A stretch of 64,000 nucleotides of DNA from Niveibacterium sp. SC-1 (GCF_038235435.1 NZ_CP151275.1:930001-994000); one strand, 5' to 3'. Shown: positions 33,604 through 42,391, counted from the first letter of the stretch. Notes: generated by a model from the letters alone, not told the origin. Program-made: numbers and translations.

Positions 33604-34797
33604 ATGAAGAAGGCAGTCGTCGCGCTCGCCTGTGCGGCCGCCATGGGCTCGGTTCAGGCCGGGGACCTGTTCGAGCTGGATGTGCTGGTCAACAGCAGCC
33701 AGCAGGCCTCGCGCGGATTCAACTCCGCCATGGACATGATCGACACCCTGTCGGACGACGGGCTGCGCTCCTTGGTCAGTACCTACACCGACCAGTCCGC
33801 GGCGCAGGCATCCCTGTTCATCCGCGGCCTTCCCGCCGAGGCCGAGTACCGGGCGAACTCGCCGGCCCTGTATTTCCGTGTGCCCTCGCTAGGGATCTCG
33901 CAGACCTTCGCGGGTGCGACACGCGATGAGAGCGAGGAGATGTTCAAGAACTGGCTCAAGGGTGAGGGCCAGGCCTCACTGACCGCGATGCTCAAGGAGC
34001 TCGCGCGGGTGTCGCCGGTCGACCCGGTCGCGGGCAACCCTGGCAGCCTGATGGGGCAGATGGTCGCGTCCGATTTCGGCAACGCGATGGATACCGGATT
34101 CGTCGAGCCCGGCGGCAGCAGCAAGCCGGCCAACGCGGGCCTGGTCGGCCTCGAATACGGCCAGTACAGCAGCGGCGACTACAAGCAGAACGTGACGCGG
34201 CTGCCCTTGGGCTGGAACTGGGGCTTCGCCAACGGCTACATCTTCAAGCTGGACGTGCCCTTGAGCTACGCCTCCACCGAAGGTGCCAAGACCGGCGCGT
34301 TCTCGGTGGGCGGCTCGCTGCTGATTCCCGTGGTGCGCAACTGGTACCTGACGCCCGCGCTGCGCATCGGCGCCACCGGCTCGGAGGACCTCGCCGCCGC
34401 CGCGATGATGTATTCGGGCAGCCTCACCAGCCGCTACGCCTTCGAGGCTGCGGGCCTGGTCTGGGGCATCACCAACATGGTCGGCATCTATCGCACCCAG
34501 TCGCTCAAGGCCGGCGACTACGACATCGACTACGACCTCTCCAACACGACCTTCCGCAACGGCGTCGATGTCGGCGGCAAGCTGCCGGGCAACTACGGCT
34601 GGCGCGCCTGGATCATCGACACGCGCTTCACTGGCGACGAGCTCTACTCCAACAACTACCAGGAGTACGGCGTTGCAGGGAACATGCGGGTCGATGTGGG
34701 CGGCGTCATCCTGGACAAGGCGACCTTGGGTCTCACCTTCATCCATGGTCAACATGATGTGCACGGCGTCAAACTGAACTTCGGCTACAAGTTCTGA
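33604..34797 (+). CDS. Predicted outer-membrane beta-barrel protein
   Basis: 397 residues with a Sec signal peptide (MKKAVVALACAAAMGSVQA). The first about 150 mature residues look like a soluble helical region. From about residue 175 the sequence alternates in amphipathic strands rich in Gly, Tyr and Thr, and the protein ends in VKLNFGYKF with a terminal Phe, the usual signal for insertion by the BAM machinery. I do not recognise the family. It could be an adhesin, channel or enzyme barrel. GGGGATGGGACT precedes the ATG. A terminator follows. Confidence 0.65.
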   Translation: MKKAVVALACAAAMGSVQAGDLFELDVLVNSSQQASRGFNSAMDMIDTLSDDGLRSLVSTYTDQSAAQASLFIRGLPAEAEYRANSPALYFRVPSLGISQTFAGATRDESEEMFKNWLKGEGQASLTAMLKELARVSPVDPVAGNPGSLMGQMVASDFGNAMDTGFVEPGGSSKPANAGLVGLEYGQYSSGDYKQNVTRLPLGWNWGFANGYIFKLDVPLSYASTEGAKTGAFSVGGSLLIPVVRNWYLTPALRIGATGSEDLAAAAMMYSGSLTSRYAFEAAGLVWGITNMVGIYRTQSLKAGDYDIDYDLSNTTFRNGVDVGGKLPGNYGWRAWIIDTRFTGDELYSNNYQEYGVAGNMRVDVGGVILDKATLGLTFIHGQHDVHGVKLNFGYKF

Positions 34798-34816
34798 AGC
34801 CGGCAGCCGCAACGAG

Positions 34817-34845
34817 AAAAGGCCCGGCGGGAGTCCGGGCCTTTT
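34817..34845 (+). terminator. Terminator after the outer-membrane protein gene
   Basis: AAAAGGCCCGG-CGGGAGT-CCGGGCCTTTT forms an 11-bp perfect stem, followed by CATTT. It lies 20 bases after the stop at 34797. Confidence 0.9.
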
Positions 34846-34925
34846 CATTTGAATCTTCGCGGGAAGAGCGGAGCGTGATCTGCGCCGAACGGCCGGTGAG
34901 GAGCAGAACGGTCGCAGAAAATGAA

Positions 34926-34952
34926 AAAGGCCTGGCAGACTGCCAGGCCTTT
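34926..34952 (-). terminator. Terminator of the tRNA-Lys unit
   Basis: AAAGGCCTGGCA-GTC-TGCCAGGCCTTT (12-bp stem, 3-nt loop), read leftwards, is followed by TTCATTTTC. It lies seven bases beyond the 3' CCA of the leftmost tRNA gene. Confidence 0.88.
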
Positions 34953-34958
34953 GAATTC

Positions 34959-35034
34959 TGGTGGGGGCAGTAGGATTTGAACCTACGACCTACGGATTAA
35001 GAGTCCGCTGCTCTACCAACTGAGCTATACCCCC
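34959..35034 (-). tRNA. tRNA-Lys (anticodon CTT)
   Basis: A 76-nt cloverleaf including an encoded CCA. Acceptor arms GGGGGTA and TGCCCCC pair as GGGGGTA/TACTGCCCCC with a 7-bp stem; the D-arm is GCTCAGTTGGTAGAGC, the anticodon loop is CTCTTAA (anticodon CTT, reading AAG) and the T-arm is GGTTCAAATCC. It is downstream of the second tRNA-Lys gene and shares its promoter. Confidence 0.95.
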
Positions 35035-35079
35035 AAACACTTCTTGCTGCTTCTCTCCCGACGGCCACTGCTTTCGCAC

Positions 35080-35155
35080 TGGTGGGTCGGGCGAGACTCG
35101 AACTCGCGACCAACGGATTAAAAGTCCGCTGCTCTACCGACTGAGCTACCGACCC
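35080..35155 (-). tRNA. tRNA-Lys (anticodon TTT)
   Basis: A 76-nt cloverleaf with encoded CCA. The acceptor stem is GGGTCGG/CCGACCC, the D-arm is GCTCAGTCGGTAGAGC, the anticodon loop is CTTTTAA (anticodon TTT, reading AAA) and the T-arm is GAGTTCGAGTCTC. It is the first gene of a two-tRNA unit, separated from the CTT isoacceptor by 45 bases; a near-consensus promoter lies just upstream. Confidence 0.95.
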
Positions 35156-35172
35156 GTCCGGTAGAGCACGCC

Positions 35173-35201
35173 ACTATAGTTGATGAATCGGACCCCGTCA
35201 A
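35173..35201 (-). promoter_or_regulatory. Sigma70 promoter of the tRNA-Lys pair
   Basis: Read leftwards, TTGACG (35196-35201), a 17-bp spacer, then TATAGT (35173-35178). The tRNA gene begins at 35155, so a start site about 11 bases before the mature 5' end is expected. Confidence 0.85.
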
Positions 35202-35223
35202 GCACTAAACGCGATTTTGGCGA

Positions 35224-35916
35224 TCAGGCCACCGGCTGGTAGTGCGTCGGATCGGCCAACCCTGCGTTCTCGAAGCCAACACGACGCAGGCGGCAGGCTT
35301 CGCAGAGGCCGCAGGCGCGGCCCTCGCCGTCGGCCTGGTAACAGGTCACCGTCATGCCGTAGTCGACGCCCAGACGGCTTCCCAGCTGCACGATGTCGGC
35401 CTTGGACAGACGCATCAGCGGTGCATGTACCTTGAAGGCGGTGCCTTCCACGCCAGCGCGGGTGGCGAGTCGCGCCATCGCCTCGAAGGCGGCGATGTAC
35501 TCGGGGCGGCAATCCGGGTAGCCGGAGTAGTCCACCGCATTGACGCCGATGAAGATGTCGCTCGCCTCCAGTACCTCGGCCCAACCCAGGGCCAGCGAGA
35601 GCATCACCGTATTGCGCGCGGGCACATAGGTGATCGGGATGCCGGTGGTCTGGGCGCCGTCCACCGGCACGGCGAGATTGGCGTCGGTGAGCGCGGAGCC
35701 GCCGAACTGGCCGAGGTCGACCTGGGCGACGCGGTGTTCGCGAGCGCCCAGCGCCTGAGCGACGCGTGCAGCGGCGGCGAGTTCGGCGTCGTGGCGCTGG
35801 CCATAGGCGACGGAGAGCGCATAGGGCACGAAGCCTTCGCTGCGGGCGATCGCGAGGCAGGTGCTGGAGTCGAGCCCGCCGGAGAGCAGGACGACGGCGC
35901 GGCGTTCAGTAGTCAT
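35224..35916 (-). CDS. queC: 7-cyano-7-deazaguanine synthase QueC
   Basis: 230 residues. QueC converts 7-carboxy-7-deazaguanine to preQ0 with ATP and ammonia, in queuosine synthesis. The PP-loop is LLSGGLDSS (residues 11-18). [19 protein letters not shown] is family-specific, and the zinc site is built by the Cys residues of [19 protein letters not shown]. It lies downstream of a P-loop kinase and queE, all leftward, consistent with a queuosine operon. queD is not in the window. The ATG is at 35916. Confidence 0.95.
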   Translation of the reverse strand: MTTERRAVVLLSGGLDSSTCLAIARSEGFVPYALSVAYGQRHDAELAAAARVAQALGAREHRVAQVDLGQFGGSALTDANLAVPVDGAQTTGIPITYVPARNTVMLSLALGWAEVLEASDIFIGVNAVDYSGYPDCRPEYIAAFEAMARLATRAGVEGTAFKVHAPLMRLSKADIVQLGSRLGVDYGMTVTCYQADGEGRACGLCEACRLRRVGFENAGLADPTHYQPVA

Positions 35917-35947
35917 GATCGGTACTCGGAAACAGGTTTCCGCCGGG

Positions 35948-36562
35948 TTACCAGCGGAAGATCAGATCGGCGTGGGCACGTGCCGCTTCGATGCGGCGGG
36001 CATTGGGTTCATCGACCGAGGCAACCCAGCCGCGTGCGGCGGCTTCATCGCGGCCGAATTGCCGATGACGGGCGACGAGGCGTTCGATGCGTAGGTCGTC
36101 CGGTACGTCGACAAACCAGCATTCATCGAGTTGCGCGCGGACCTGCGGCCATGGCGCGTCGTCCAGCAGCAGGTAGTTGCCTTCGGTGATGATGAGGCGC
36201 GCCTCGGGCGGCACTGGAATCGCATTGGCGATGGGCTCTTCGATCTCGCGACGGAACTCCGGCGCGTACACCGTTTCCCCGGTCGCGCCGCGAATGCGGG
36301 CGAGCAGGGCGGCGAAGCCGGCGGCGTCGAAGGTGTCGGGCGCGCCCTTGCGCCCACCGCGACCCAGACGGACGAGTTCCTGGTTGGCGAGATGGAAGCC
36401 GTCCATGGGAACCACGACGGCTGCACCACCGAGCGCCTCGCACAGCGCGCGGGCGACGGTGGACTTGCCGGCCCCAGGAGCGCCGACCAGTCCCAGGATG
36501 CGTCGCTGCCCGCCATCCATCAGGCCGCGGGCGCGCTGCAGGTATTCGTCTGGAAGGCGCAT
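35948..36562 (-). CDS. P-loop nucleoside/sugar kinase family protein (FrcK/uridine kinase-like)
   Basis: 204 residues. Walker A is [27 protein letters not shown] and [12 protein letters not shown] are the phosphoryl acceptor and lid elements of the phosphoribulokinase/uridine kinase/pantothenate kinase superfamily. The closest named relatives are fructose-kinase-like FrcK proteins, but the substrate cannot be determined here. It sits between queE (stop 36580) and queC (start 35916) on the same strand with short gaps, so it is probably co-transcribed. The ATG at 36562 gives the normal family N-terminus. Confidence 0.85.
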   Translation of the reverse strand: MRLPDEYLQRARGLMDGGQRRILGLVGAPGAGKSTVARALCEALGGAAVVVPMDGFHLANQELVRLGRGGRKGAPDTFDAAGFAALLARIRGATGETVYAPEFRREIEEPIANAIPVPPEARLIITEGNYLLLDDAPWPQVRAQLDECWFVDVPDDLRIERLVARHRQFGRDEAAARGWVASVDEPNARRIEAARAHADLIFRW

Positions 36563-36579
36563 CGGCGGCCTCGGCTTGT

Positions 36580-37242
36580 TCAGCGACCGGGGGTGTTGCC
36601 CCAGATCACCTTGTGGAGCTGCACCTGCATGCGCACGGGCAGCTTGTCGCGCAACACCCACTCGGCCAGCCGGTCGGGCGTGAGCGTGCCCTGCACCGGT
36701 GAGAGCAGGACCGGGCAGAGATCGGTCAGCTTGTGCGTCGCAATCTGGGCGCGTGCCCACTCGTAGTCCGCCTCATCGGCGAGCACGAGCTTGAGTTCGT
36801 CCGCGCGGGTGAGGTGGGCGAGGTTTGCCCAGAGGTTCTTGCTTTCCTCGCCGGAGCCGGGCGCCTTCAGGTCCATGATCTTGGAGACCCGCGGATCCAC
36901 GCCCGATACGTCGAGCGCACCGGAGGTTTCCAGCGAGACGGAGTAGCCCGCGTCGCACAGCGCCGTGAGGAAGGGCAGGCAGGCCTTCTGGGCCAGCGGC
37001 TCGCCGCCGGTGACGCACACATAGGGCGTACCGTGCTTCGCGACCTCGGCCATCACTTCTTCGAGCGTGTGCCACGCACCGCCGGTGAAGGAGTAGGTGG
37101 TGTCGCACCAGGTACAGCGCAGCGGGCAGCCGGTCAGGCGCACGAACACCGTGGGCAGGCCTACGCGCGAGGATTCGCCCTGGAGGGAAAAGAAAATCTC
37201 GGTGAGGCGCAGCCTCACCGAGATGGATTCGGTACTGCTCAC
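36580..37242 (-). CDS. queE: 7-carboxy-7-deazaguanine synthase QueE
   Basis: 220 residues. The radical-SAM cluster motif is LTGCPLRCTWCDTTYSF (CxxxCxxC). The N-terminus has TEIFFSLQGES, the substrate-binding signature of QueE, and VTGGEPL binds SAM. It makes CDG from CPH4 in queuosine synthesis. The start is a GTG at 37242, seven bases after the stop of cpoB, giving SSTESISVRLRLTEIF; there is no strong ribosome site, which would fit translational coupling to the upstream gene. The next genes are the kinase and queC. Confidence 0.92.
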   Translation of the reverse strand: MSSTESISVRLRLTEIFFSLQGESSRVGLPTVFVRLTGCPLRCTWCDTTYSFTGGAWHTLEEVMAEVAKHGTPYVCVTGGEPLAQKACLPFLTALCDAGYSVSLETSGALDVSGVDPRVSKIMDLKAPGSGEESKNLWANLAHLTRADELKLVLADEADYEWARAQIATHKLTDLCPVLLSPVQGTLTPDRLAEWVLRDKLPVRMQVQLHKVIWGNTPGR

Positions 37243-37249
37243 GATGCGT

Positions 37250-37978
37250 CTACTTCTTGGCCAGGCGCTGCTTGGCGGTCTGCGCGGCGGGGCTGGACGG
37301 ATATTTGGACACAATGGTCTGGAGCGTTGCGCGCGAACCCTTCTTGTCGCCGAGTTCTGCCTGGCAATTCGACAGGCCGAGCAGGGCGTCAGGAGCGCGG
37401 GCATCGTCAGGCCAGCTTTCGGACACCTTGGTGAAGAGTTTGGAAGCCGCCGGCAGATCGTGCGCCTGGTACAGCGCGGAGGCTGCCCAGAAGTGCGCGC
37501 TCGGCAAGAAGCTGCTCTTCGGATAGGTGGTGATGAAGCTCTGGAAGGCGGCCGCCGCCTCCTTGTTCTGACCAGCCTTGAGCTGGTTCAGCGCGGCTTC
37601 GTAGTCGCGCGTCTCGTTGGCCGGATCGGCCTCCGGGGTGGCCGGCGTCTGGGCCGCCACCGCGACGCTTTCGAGCTTGCGCAGCCGAGTGTCGAGATCG
37701 ACATAGAAATCGCGCTGGCGCTTCTGTGCCTGGTCGAGGTCATTGGTCATGACTTCGATCTGGCCGCGCAGCTTGGCGATTTCCTGCTTCAGGCTTTCGA
37801 TGTCGTTGGACAGGCCTTGCTGGACGCTGCTGTTCGACTGTTCGATCCGGTCCAGGCGCGCACTGGTTTCGTTGCGCATGGTCTGGATCTGCTGACGCGC
37901 TTCGGCGTCATCGAAAAGCCCGGCGTGGGCGGCTTGCGCCGTCACGCCGAGCAGAAGCAGCAGGGCTGCTTTACGCAT
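37250..37978 (-). CDS. cpoB: Cell division coordinator CpoB (YbgF)
   Basis: 242 residues with a signal peptide (MRKAALLLLLGVTAQAAHA). An N-terminal coiled coil (about 22-100, rich in Gln/Glu/Leu heptads) is the trimerisation part. The C-terminal about 120 residues are TPR repeats (DYEAALNQLKAGQNKEAAAAF, then SFLPSAHFWAASALY). CpoB links the Tol-Pal machine to septal PBP1B activity in the periplasm. The ATG overlaps the pal stop (TGATG), so it is the last gene of the tol-pal operon and is translationally coupled to pal. Confidence 0.93.
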   Translation of the reverse strand: MRKAALLLLLGVTAQAAHAGLFDDAEARQQIQTMRNETSARLDRIEQSNSSVQQGLSNDIESLKQEIAKLRGQIEVMTNDLDQAQKRQRDFYVDLDTRLRKLESVAVAAQTPATPEADPANETRDYEAALNQLKAGQNKEAAAAFQSFITTYPKSSFLPSAHFWAASALYQAHDLPAASKLFTKVSESWPDDARAPDALLGLSNCQAELGDKKGSRATLQTIVSKYPSSPAAQTAKQRLAKK

Positions 37979-38505
37979 CAGTATTCACCTTGGTACAGGA
38001 TGTCGGCGCGACGGTTTTCCGTGTACGCCTCTTCGCTGCTGCCGGTGGCACGGGGCTTCTCTTCACCCAGGCTGACGGATTCGATCTGCGCTTCGGTCGC
38101 GCCGGAGAGGCCCAGCGACTTCTTCACCGCGTCGGCACGCTTCTGGCCGAGTGCGAGGTTGTACTCACGCGAGCCGCGCTCGTCGGTGTTGCCCTGGATC
38201 AGGATCTTGACGGTCGGGTTGGCGGCCAGGAACTTGCCGTGCGCCTGCACCAGGGCCTGGTAGTCGGACTTCACGTCGAACTTGTCGAAGTCGAAGAACA
38301 CGCTGCGCTTGGACAGGATGTTGCTCGGATCCTTCACGGCGGCCAGCGGGTCGACCGCCTTGGCTTCCGGGGCGGGCGCCGGCTTGGTTTCCGTGGTGCT
38401 CGGCGCGGGCTTGGTTTCGACCGGTGCGGGCTTCTCGGAAGTGGTGCTGCTGCAAGCTGCGAGAGCGAGGGCGAGCAGGGTGGGAAGCAGCAGTTTCTTG
38501 GACAT
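37978..38505 (-). CDS. pal: Peptidoglycan-associated lipoprotein Pal
   Basis: 175 residues. The signal peptide ends in a lipobox (LALAACSS). A Pro/Lys/Glu-rich linker is followed by the OmpA-like peptidoglycan-binding domain: VFFDFDKFDVKSDYQ, IQGNTDERGSREYNLALGQKRA. The outer-membrane lipoprotein binds peptidoglycan and TolB. Encoded between tolB and cpoB; the ribosome site AAGGAG lies upstream of the ATG. An Asp/Arg pair typical of diaminopimelate binding (TDERGSREYN) is intact. Confidence 0.95.
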   Translation of the reverse strand: MSKKLLLPTLLALALAACSSTTSEKPAPVETKPAPSTTETKPAPAPEAKAVDPLAAVKDPSNILSKRSVFFDFDKFDVKSDYQALVQAHGKFLAANPTVKILIQGNTDERGSREYNLALGQKRADAVKKSLGLSGATEAQIESVSLGEEKPRATGSSEEAYTENRRADILYQGEY

Positions 38506-38540
38506 GTATAAGGCTCCTTGGTCTTAGTTGAAATAGGCCA

Positions 38541-39845
38541 CTACTTGCGCAGAGGGGCCCAAGCGGGTTCGCGCACGTCACCCGTGAAACCGGAGAGACG
38601 CTGTCTGACGCGTCCGTCGGCGGACACTGCCGCCAGGACGCCCCGGCCACCGAGCTCGGTGGCGTAGAGGATCATCCGGCCGTTCGGGGCAAAGCTGGGC
38701 GACTCGTCTTTATCGGAGTCCGTGAGCACCTGGACCTGCTGCGAGGCAAGGTCCATCAGCGCCACACGGAAACGTCCCTCATTGCGCGCGAGGAAGGCGA
38801 GTGTCTTGCCGTCCGGCGAAACATGAGGGCTCACATTGTAACCGCCCTCGAAGGTGACGCGCTGCGCCTCGCCCCCGCCGGCGGGCATGCGGTAGATCTG
38901 TGGCGAGCCACCGCGGTCGGAAGTGAAGTAGATCGATTGCCCATCGGGCGAATAGGTGGCTTCGGTGTCGATGCCGCCGGAGCTGGTCAGGCGGCGCACG
39001 CCGCTGCCATCGGCGCGGATCTCGTAGATCTGCGACAGGCCGTCCTTGGTGAGCGTGATGGCGAGCTTGCTGCCGTCGGGCGACCACGCGGGCGCCGAGT
39101 TCGAGCCCTTGAAGTTGGCCAGCACCTTGCGCTGGCGCGTGGCCAGCGTGTGCACATAGATGATCGGTTTCTTGGTCTGGAAGGAGACGTAGGCAAGGCG
39201 AGTGCCGTCGGGCGACCAGGCCGGCGAGATGATCGGCTCGTCGGAGACCAGCGCGGCGATGGCGTTCTGGCCGTCGGCGTCCGCCACCTGCAGCTGGTAC
39301 TGGCGGCCGTTCTTCAGGACATAGGCGATGTGGGTCGAGAAGATGCCGGGCAGGCCGGTGAGCTTCTCGTAGATCCAGTCCGCGATGTTGTGGGCGGCGG
39401 CGCGGTACTGGTCGGGCTTGAAGGCGATCTCCAGGCCGCCCAGGTCGCCCTGGCGTGCCGTATCGAAGAGGCGGAAACGCACCTGCAGCCGGCCGTCGGT
39501 GAGACTCGTGATGCTGCCGCCGGTAAGGGCGTCGGCACCGCGGTACTTCCAGTTGGCGTAATCGATCTGCGCGTTCTCGGCGACCGGCTGCGGACCGGTC
39601 TCGACGAGCTTGAAGAGCCCGCTGCTCTGCAGGTCGCTGCGGATCACTTCCGACAGCGACTTGGGCAGTTGCGCCTCGCCCACGTAGGGCGCGATCGCGA
39701 TCGGGATCTGGCTCGCGCCGGCACCGGTAATTTCGATGCGCAGCTGGGCAAGCGCCGGTTGCGCGGCGAGGGCGAGTCCGGCGCCCGAGCCTGCGACAAG
39801 CAGGGCGCGGCGGGAAAGCATCAGGGGGTGGTCGGTGCTTGGCAA
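38541..39845 (-). CDS. tolB: Tol-Pal system protein TolB
   Basis: 434 residues. N-terminal domain (PIAIAPYVGEAQLPKSLSEVI) and six-bladed beta-propeller with WSPDGTRLAYVSFQ, WSPDGSKLAITLTKDGLS and SPDGQSIYFTSDRGGSP repeats. It is a periplasmic protein binding Pal and TolA. The start is uncertain: TTG 39845 has GGAGG five bases upstream; ATG 39821 starts the signal peptide (MLSRRALLVAGSGAGLALAA) but lacks one. The SRRALL pattern resembles a twin-arginine signal, unlike the usual Sec signal of TolB. Function is certain, export route is inferred. Confidence 0.92.
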   Translation of the reverse strand: MPSTDHPLMLSRRALLVAGSGAGLALAAQPALAQLRIEITGAGASQIPIAIAPYVGEAQLPKSLSEVIRSDLQSSGLFKLVETGPQPVAENAQIDYANWKYRGADALTGGSITSLTDGRLQVRFRLFDTARQGDLGGLEIAFKPDQYRAAAHNIADWIYEKLTGLPGIFSTHIAYVLKNGRQYQLQVADADGQNAIAALVSDEPIISPAWSPDGTRLAYVSFQTKKPIIYVHTLATRQRKVLANFKGSNSAPAWSPDGSKLAITLTKDGLSQIYEIRADGSGVRRLTSSGGIDTEATYSPDGQSIYFTSDRGGSPQIYRMPAGGGEAQRVTFEGGYNVSPHVSPDGKTLAFLARNEGRFRVALMDLASQQVQVLTDSDKDESPSFAPNGRMILYATELGGRGVLAAVSADGRVRQRLSGFTGDVREPAWAPLRK

Positions 39846-39897
39846 AGGAGCCTCCGGGGACGTGTTCTGGCGCACTGGTCTTGTTCGGTTCTTCTGT

Positions 39898-40398
39898 CTA
39901 GCGGCGCGGGCGCACCGCCAGTTCGAGGCTGCGATAGTAGAGGTCCGCGCGCGGCGGCGGGGGCAGCGGGCTGGCGGCCAGGATGGCCTTGCCGATGGCG
40001 GCGTCGAGGGATTTGTTTCCGCTCGAACGGCTCATCACCGGCTTGCCGAGGATCCGGCCCTGCCTGTCCTGCTCGACCTTGAAGACGGCCTCGGGGTTCC
40101 CCTTGAGGCCCTTCGGGACAACGAGTTTCGAGCGGATCTTGACCTGGATCGCAATCACGTAGTCGCGCATCAGCGTCTGCGTGTCGGCGAGGCTTAGCGG
40201 GCGCTGCGGCGCGAGACTGCTGGTCTCGATATCGCGCACCGGCTGGCTGGTGGCCGCCACGGGGGCGCTGCTCGAGGCCTGCGGTGCGGACTGCGGCGAA
40301 GCGGGTCCAGTGGTCGGCGTGTCCGGCGCGAGAAGGGAGCAGCCGGACAGGGTGAGTGCCAGCAGCAGGCCGGGGAGCAGGAGGCGCGAAGTACTCAT
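39898..40398 (-). CDS. Lipoprotein with TolA/TonB-like C-terminal domain
   Basis: 166 residues. A lipobox (LALTLSGC) makes it a lipoprotein. A Pro/Ser/Ala-rich linker (about 25-70) is followed by a domain that closely parallels the end of TolA: GNPEAVFKVEQDRQGRILGKPVMSRSSGNKSLDAAI here versus GNPEVVFRLKLLPSGEVMGQ...KSSGNRTLDDAI in TolA. It overlaps the tolA stop by four bases, so it is an in-operon duplication of the TolA C-domain. It probably interacts with TolB or Pal. Not part of the standard tol operon; no named family known to me. Confidence 0.8.
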   Translation of the reverse strand: MSTSRLLLPGLLLALTLSGCSLLAPDTPTTGPASPQSAPQASSSAPVAATSQPVRDIETSSLAPQRPLSLADTQTLMRDYVIAIQVKIRSKLVVPKGLKGNPEAVFKVEQDRQGRILGKPVMSRSSGNKSLDAAIGKAILAASPLPPPPRADLYYRSLELAVRPRR

Positions 40399-41228
40399 TT
40401 CTCGAAGGGTCGCAGCACGAGTTCGAGATCGTTCACGAACACGTCGCGTTGCGTGGGGAGGGGCAGGGGGCTGGATTTGATGATGGCGCGCTCGATCGCA
40501 TCGTCCAGCGTCCGGTTGCCGCTGCTTTTCTTGAGCTCGGGTTGTCCCATCACCTCGCCGGAGGGCAGCAGCTTGAGGCGGAAGACCACCTCGGGGTTGC
40601 CCGCCTGCTCGCCCGGCCAGACGATGTTGCCGCGCACCTTGGCGCGGATCGCGTTGATCCAGGCGTCGAGCGCGTTGCCGGCGCTCACCTTGGCGCGCGC
40701 GTTGGCGACCGCACCCATGTCCTTGGCCAGCAGGTCGTTCATGCGCTCTTGCTGGGCCTTCTTGGCCGTCGCGGCATCCAGGCGCTTCTGCTCGGCTTCG
40801 AGCTGGGCCTGCAGGTCGTTGCGCGGCTCGGCCTTCTCCGGCGGCTTCTTCTCCGGTTTGGGCTCGGGCTTCTTTTCCGGCTTCGGCTCGGGCTTGGGCT
40901 CCGGCTTCTTGGGCTTGGGCTCGGGCAGGGCGATGTCGGGCTTGGCGACCGGTTTCGGTGCTTCCGGTTCGACCTTGGGTTCGGGCTTCGGTTGGGGCTT
41001 GGGCTCTGGCGGAGGCGGCACTGGCTTGGGCGGCGGCGCCGTGGCTGTCGGTGCGGGTGCGGCGTCGGAGCGCACCAGCGCGACCTCGAAGACTTCCGGT
41101 GTGTGCGTCTGCCAGCGCACGCCATAAACGAGCACGAGGATCAACACCAGATGGGCGACGAAGGTGAACACCGCGGCCGACCAGCGGCCCGGTTCTTCGC
41201 GTTCATCGAATGCTGGATTGCGCTCCAT
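40395..41228 (-). CDS. tolA: Cell envelope integrity protein TolA
   Basis: 277 residues. One N-terminal TM (AAVFTFVAHLVLILVLVYGV) anchors it in the inner membrane. A long Pro/Lys/Glu segment (KPEPKPEPK repeats, about 60-135) forms the periplasm-spanning arm, then an Ala/Glu helix and the C-terminal TolA domain (WINAIRAKVRGNIVWPGEQAGNPEVVF). The Pro-rich arm is much shorter than the long helical arm of E. coli TolA and more like TonB, which is common in betaproteobacteria. It bridges TolQR to TolB and Pal. Confidence 0.93.
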   Translation of the reverse strand: MERNPAFDEREEPGRWSAAVFTFVAHLVLILVLVYGVRWQTHTPEVFEVALVRSDAAPAPTATAPPPKPVPPPPEPKPQPKPEPKVEPEAPKPVAKPDIALPEPKPKKPEPKPEPKPEKKPEPKPEKKPPEKAEPRNDLQAQLEAEQKRLDAATAKKAQQERMNDLLAKDMGAVANARAKVSAGNALDAWINAIRAKVRGNIVWPGEQAGNPEVVFRLKLLPSGEVMGQPELKKSSGNRTLDDAIERAIIKSSPLPLPTQRDVFVNDLELVLRPFEK

Positions 41229-41256
41229 GCGAGGTTTCGTCCTGAGTCGCCTGCGA

Positions 41257-41667
41257 CTACTTCTTGCCCGACTGCACCAGCAGGCCGACCTTCTGCACCT
41301 GGTTGCGCTGCAGCAGGTCCATCAGGTCCATCACCGATTCGTAGCGGACCTTCTTGTCGGCCGCGATCAGCACCGGCTGTTCGGGATTGCGTGCCTGCGC
41401 GTCCTGCAGGGCGGCAACGAGTTCGTCGCGATTGACCGTACGTTCCGGGGCCTTGCTGGCGCGGTCCTGGAAGACAAGCGTGAGGTCTTCATTGAGCCGC
41501 ACTTCGATGGCCTTGGCCGGCGGCGTCGGGGCCTTGGCGACCGAGGGCAGGTTCACCGAGCTGGTCTGCATCATGGGGGTCGCGACCATGAAGATGATCA
41601 GCAACACCAACATGACGTCGATGTAGGGCACGACGTTGATCTGGTTCATCAGCCGGCGTTGGCGCAT
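41257..41667 (-). CDS. tolR: Biopolymer transporter ExbD/TolR family, TolR
   Basis: 136 residues. One N-terminal TM with the essential Asp (INVVPYIDVMLVLLIIFMV), then a periplasmic dimerisation domain (IAADKKVRYESVMDLMDLLQRN). Together with TolQ it forms the proton channel that energises TolA. It lies 13 bases after tolQ and 28 before tolA on the same strand. Position between TolQ and TolA fixes it as TolR rather than ExbD. Confidence 0.95.
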   Translation of the reverse strand: MRQRRLMNQINVVPYIDVMLVLLIIFMVATPMMQTSSVNLPSVAKAPTPPAKAIEVRLNEDLTLVFQDRASKAPERTVNRDELVAALQDAQARNPEQPVLIAADKKVRYESVMDLMDLLQRNQVQKVGLLVQSGKK

Positions 41668-41680
41668 GGCAAGACTCCGT

Positions 41681-42358
41681 TCAGCGCAGCTGGCGCTGGA
41701 GGATGTTGGAGAACTCCTCCATGAAGCTGTCGAAGCGCACGTTCAGGCGATCGATGTCATACGCGAAGCGGTTGTACGCCACCACTGCGGGAATCGCCGC
41801 GAAGAGGCCGATGGCGGTGGCCACTAGCGCCTCGGCGATACCGGGCGCGACCTGCGCGAGCGTGGCCGAGCCGACGTCGCCCAGGCCGCGGAAGGCGTGC
41901 ATGATCCCCCACACTGTGCCGAACAGGCCGACGTAGGGGCTGACCGAACCGGCCGAGGCGAGGAAGGCGGTGTGCGCTTCGAGATCGTCGAGTTCGCGCT
42001 GGGAGGTCGCGCGCATCGCGCGGCGCGCGCCGGCGATGATGTCGCTGGCATCGAGGTTGTTCTGGCCGCGCAGCTTGGTAAATTCGCGGTAGCCGGCCTC
42101 GAAGATGCGGCCCAGCGGCCCGATCGCCTCGCGCGAATTCGCGGCGCTGCGATACAGGGTGCCCAGGTCGCCGCCGCTCCAGAACTCGCGCTCGAACTCC
42201 AGCGTGGAAAGCCGGCCGGCGCGGATCGCGATGCCCTTGCGGAAGATCCAGTACCAGGAGACCAGCGAGGTGACGGCCAGCAGTGCCATCACCAGCTTGA
42301 CCACCAGGCTCGCCTGGGCGATCAGGGAAAGGATCGAGAGATCACTCGTCGCATTCAT
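41681..42358 (-). CDS. tolQ: Tol-Pal system protein TolQ
   Basis: 225 residues, three TM helices: residues about 14-38, and the pair [18 protein letters not shown] and [23 protein letters not shown] that form the proton pathway with TolR. The family motif GLFGTVWGI is intact. It powers TolA from the proton motive force for outer-membrane constriction at division. It is 33 bases downstream of ybgC and upstream of tolR. Confidence 0.95.
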   Translation of the reverse strand: MNATSDLSILSLIAQASLVVKLVMALLAVTSLVSWYWIFRKGIAIRAGRLSTLEFEREFWSGGDLGTLYRSAANSREAIGPLGRIFEAGYREFTKLRGQNNLDASDIIAGARRAMRATSQRELDDLEAHTAFLASAGSVSPYVGLFGTVWGIMHAFRGLGDVGSATLAQVAPGIAEALVATAIGLFAAIPAVVAYNRFAYDIDRLNVRFDSFMEEFSNILQRQLR

Positions 42359-42391
42359 CGTCGGGAGACTTTCTTTGGGAGTTCGCTCGGA

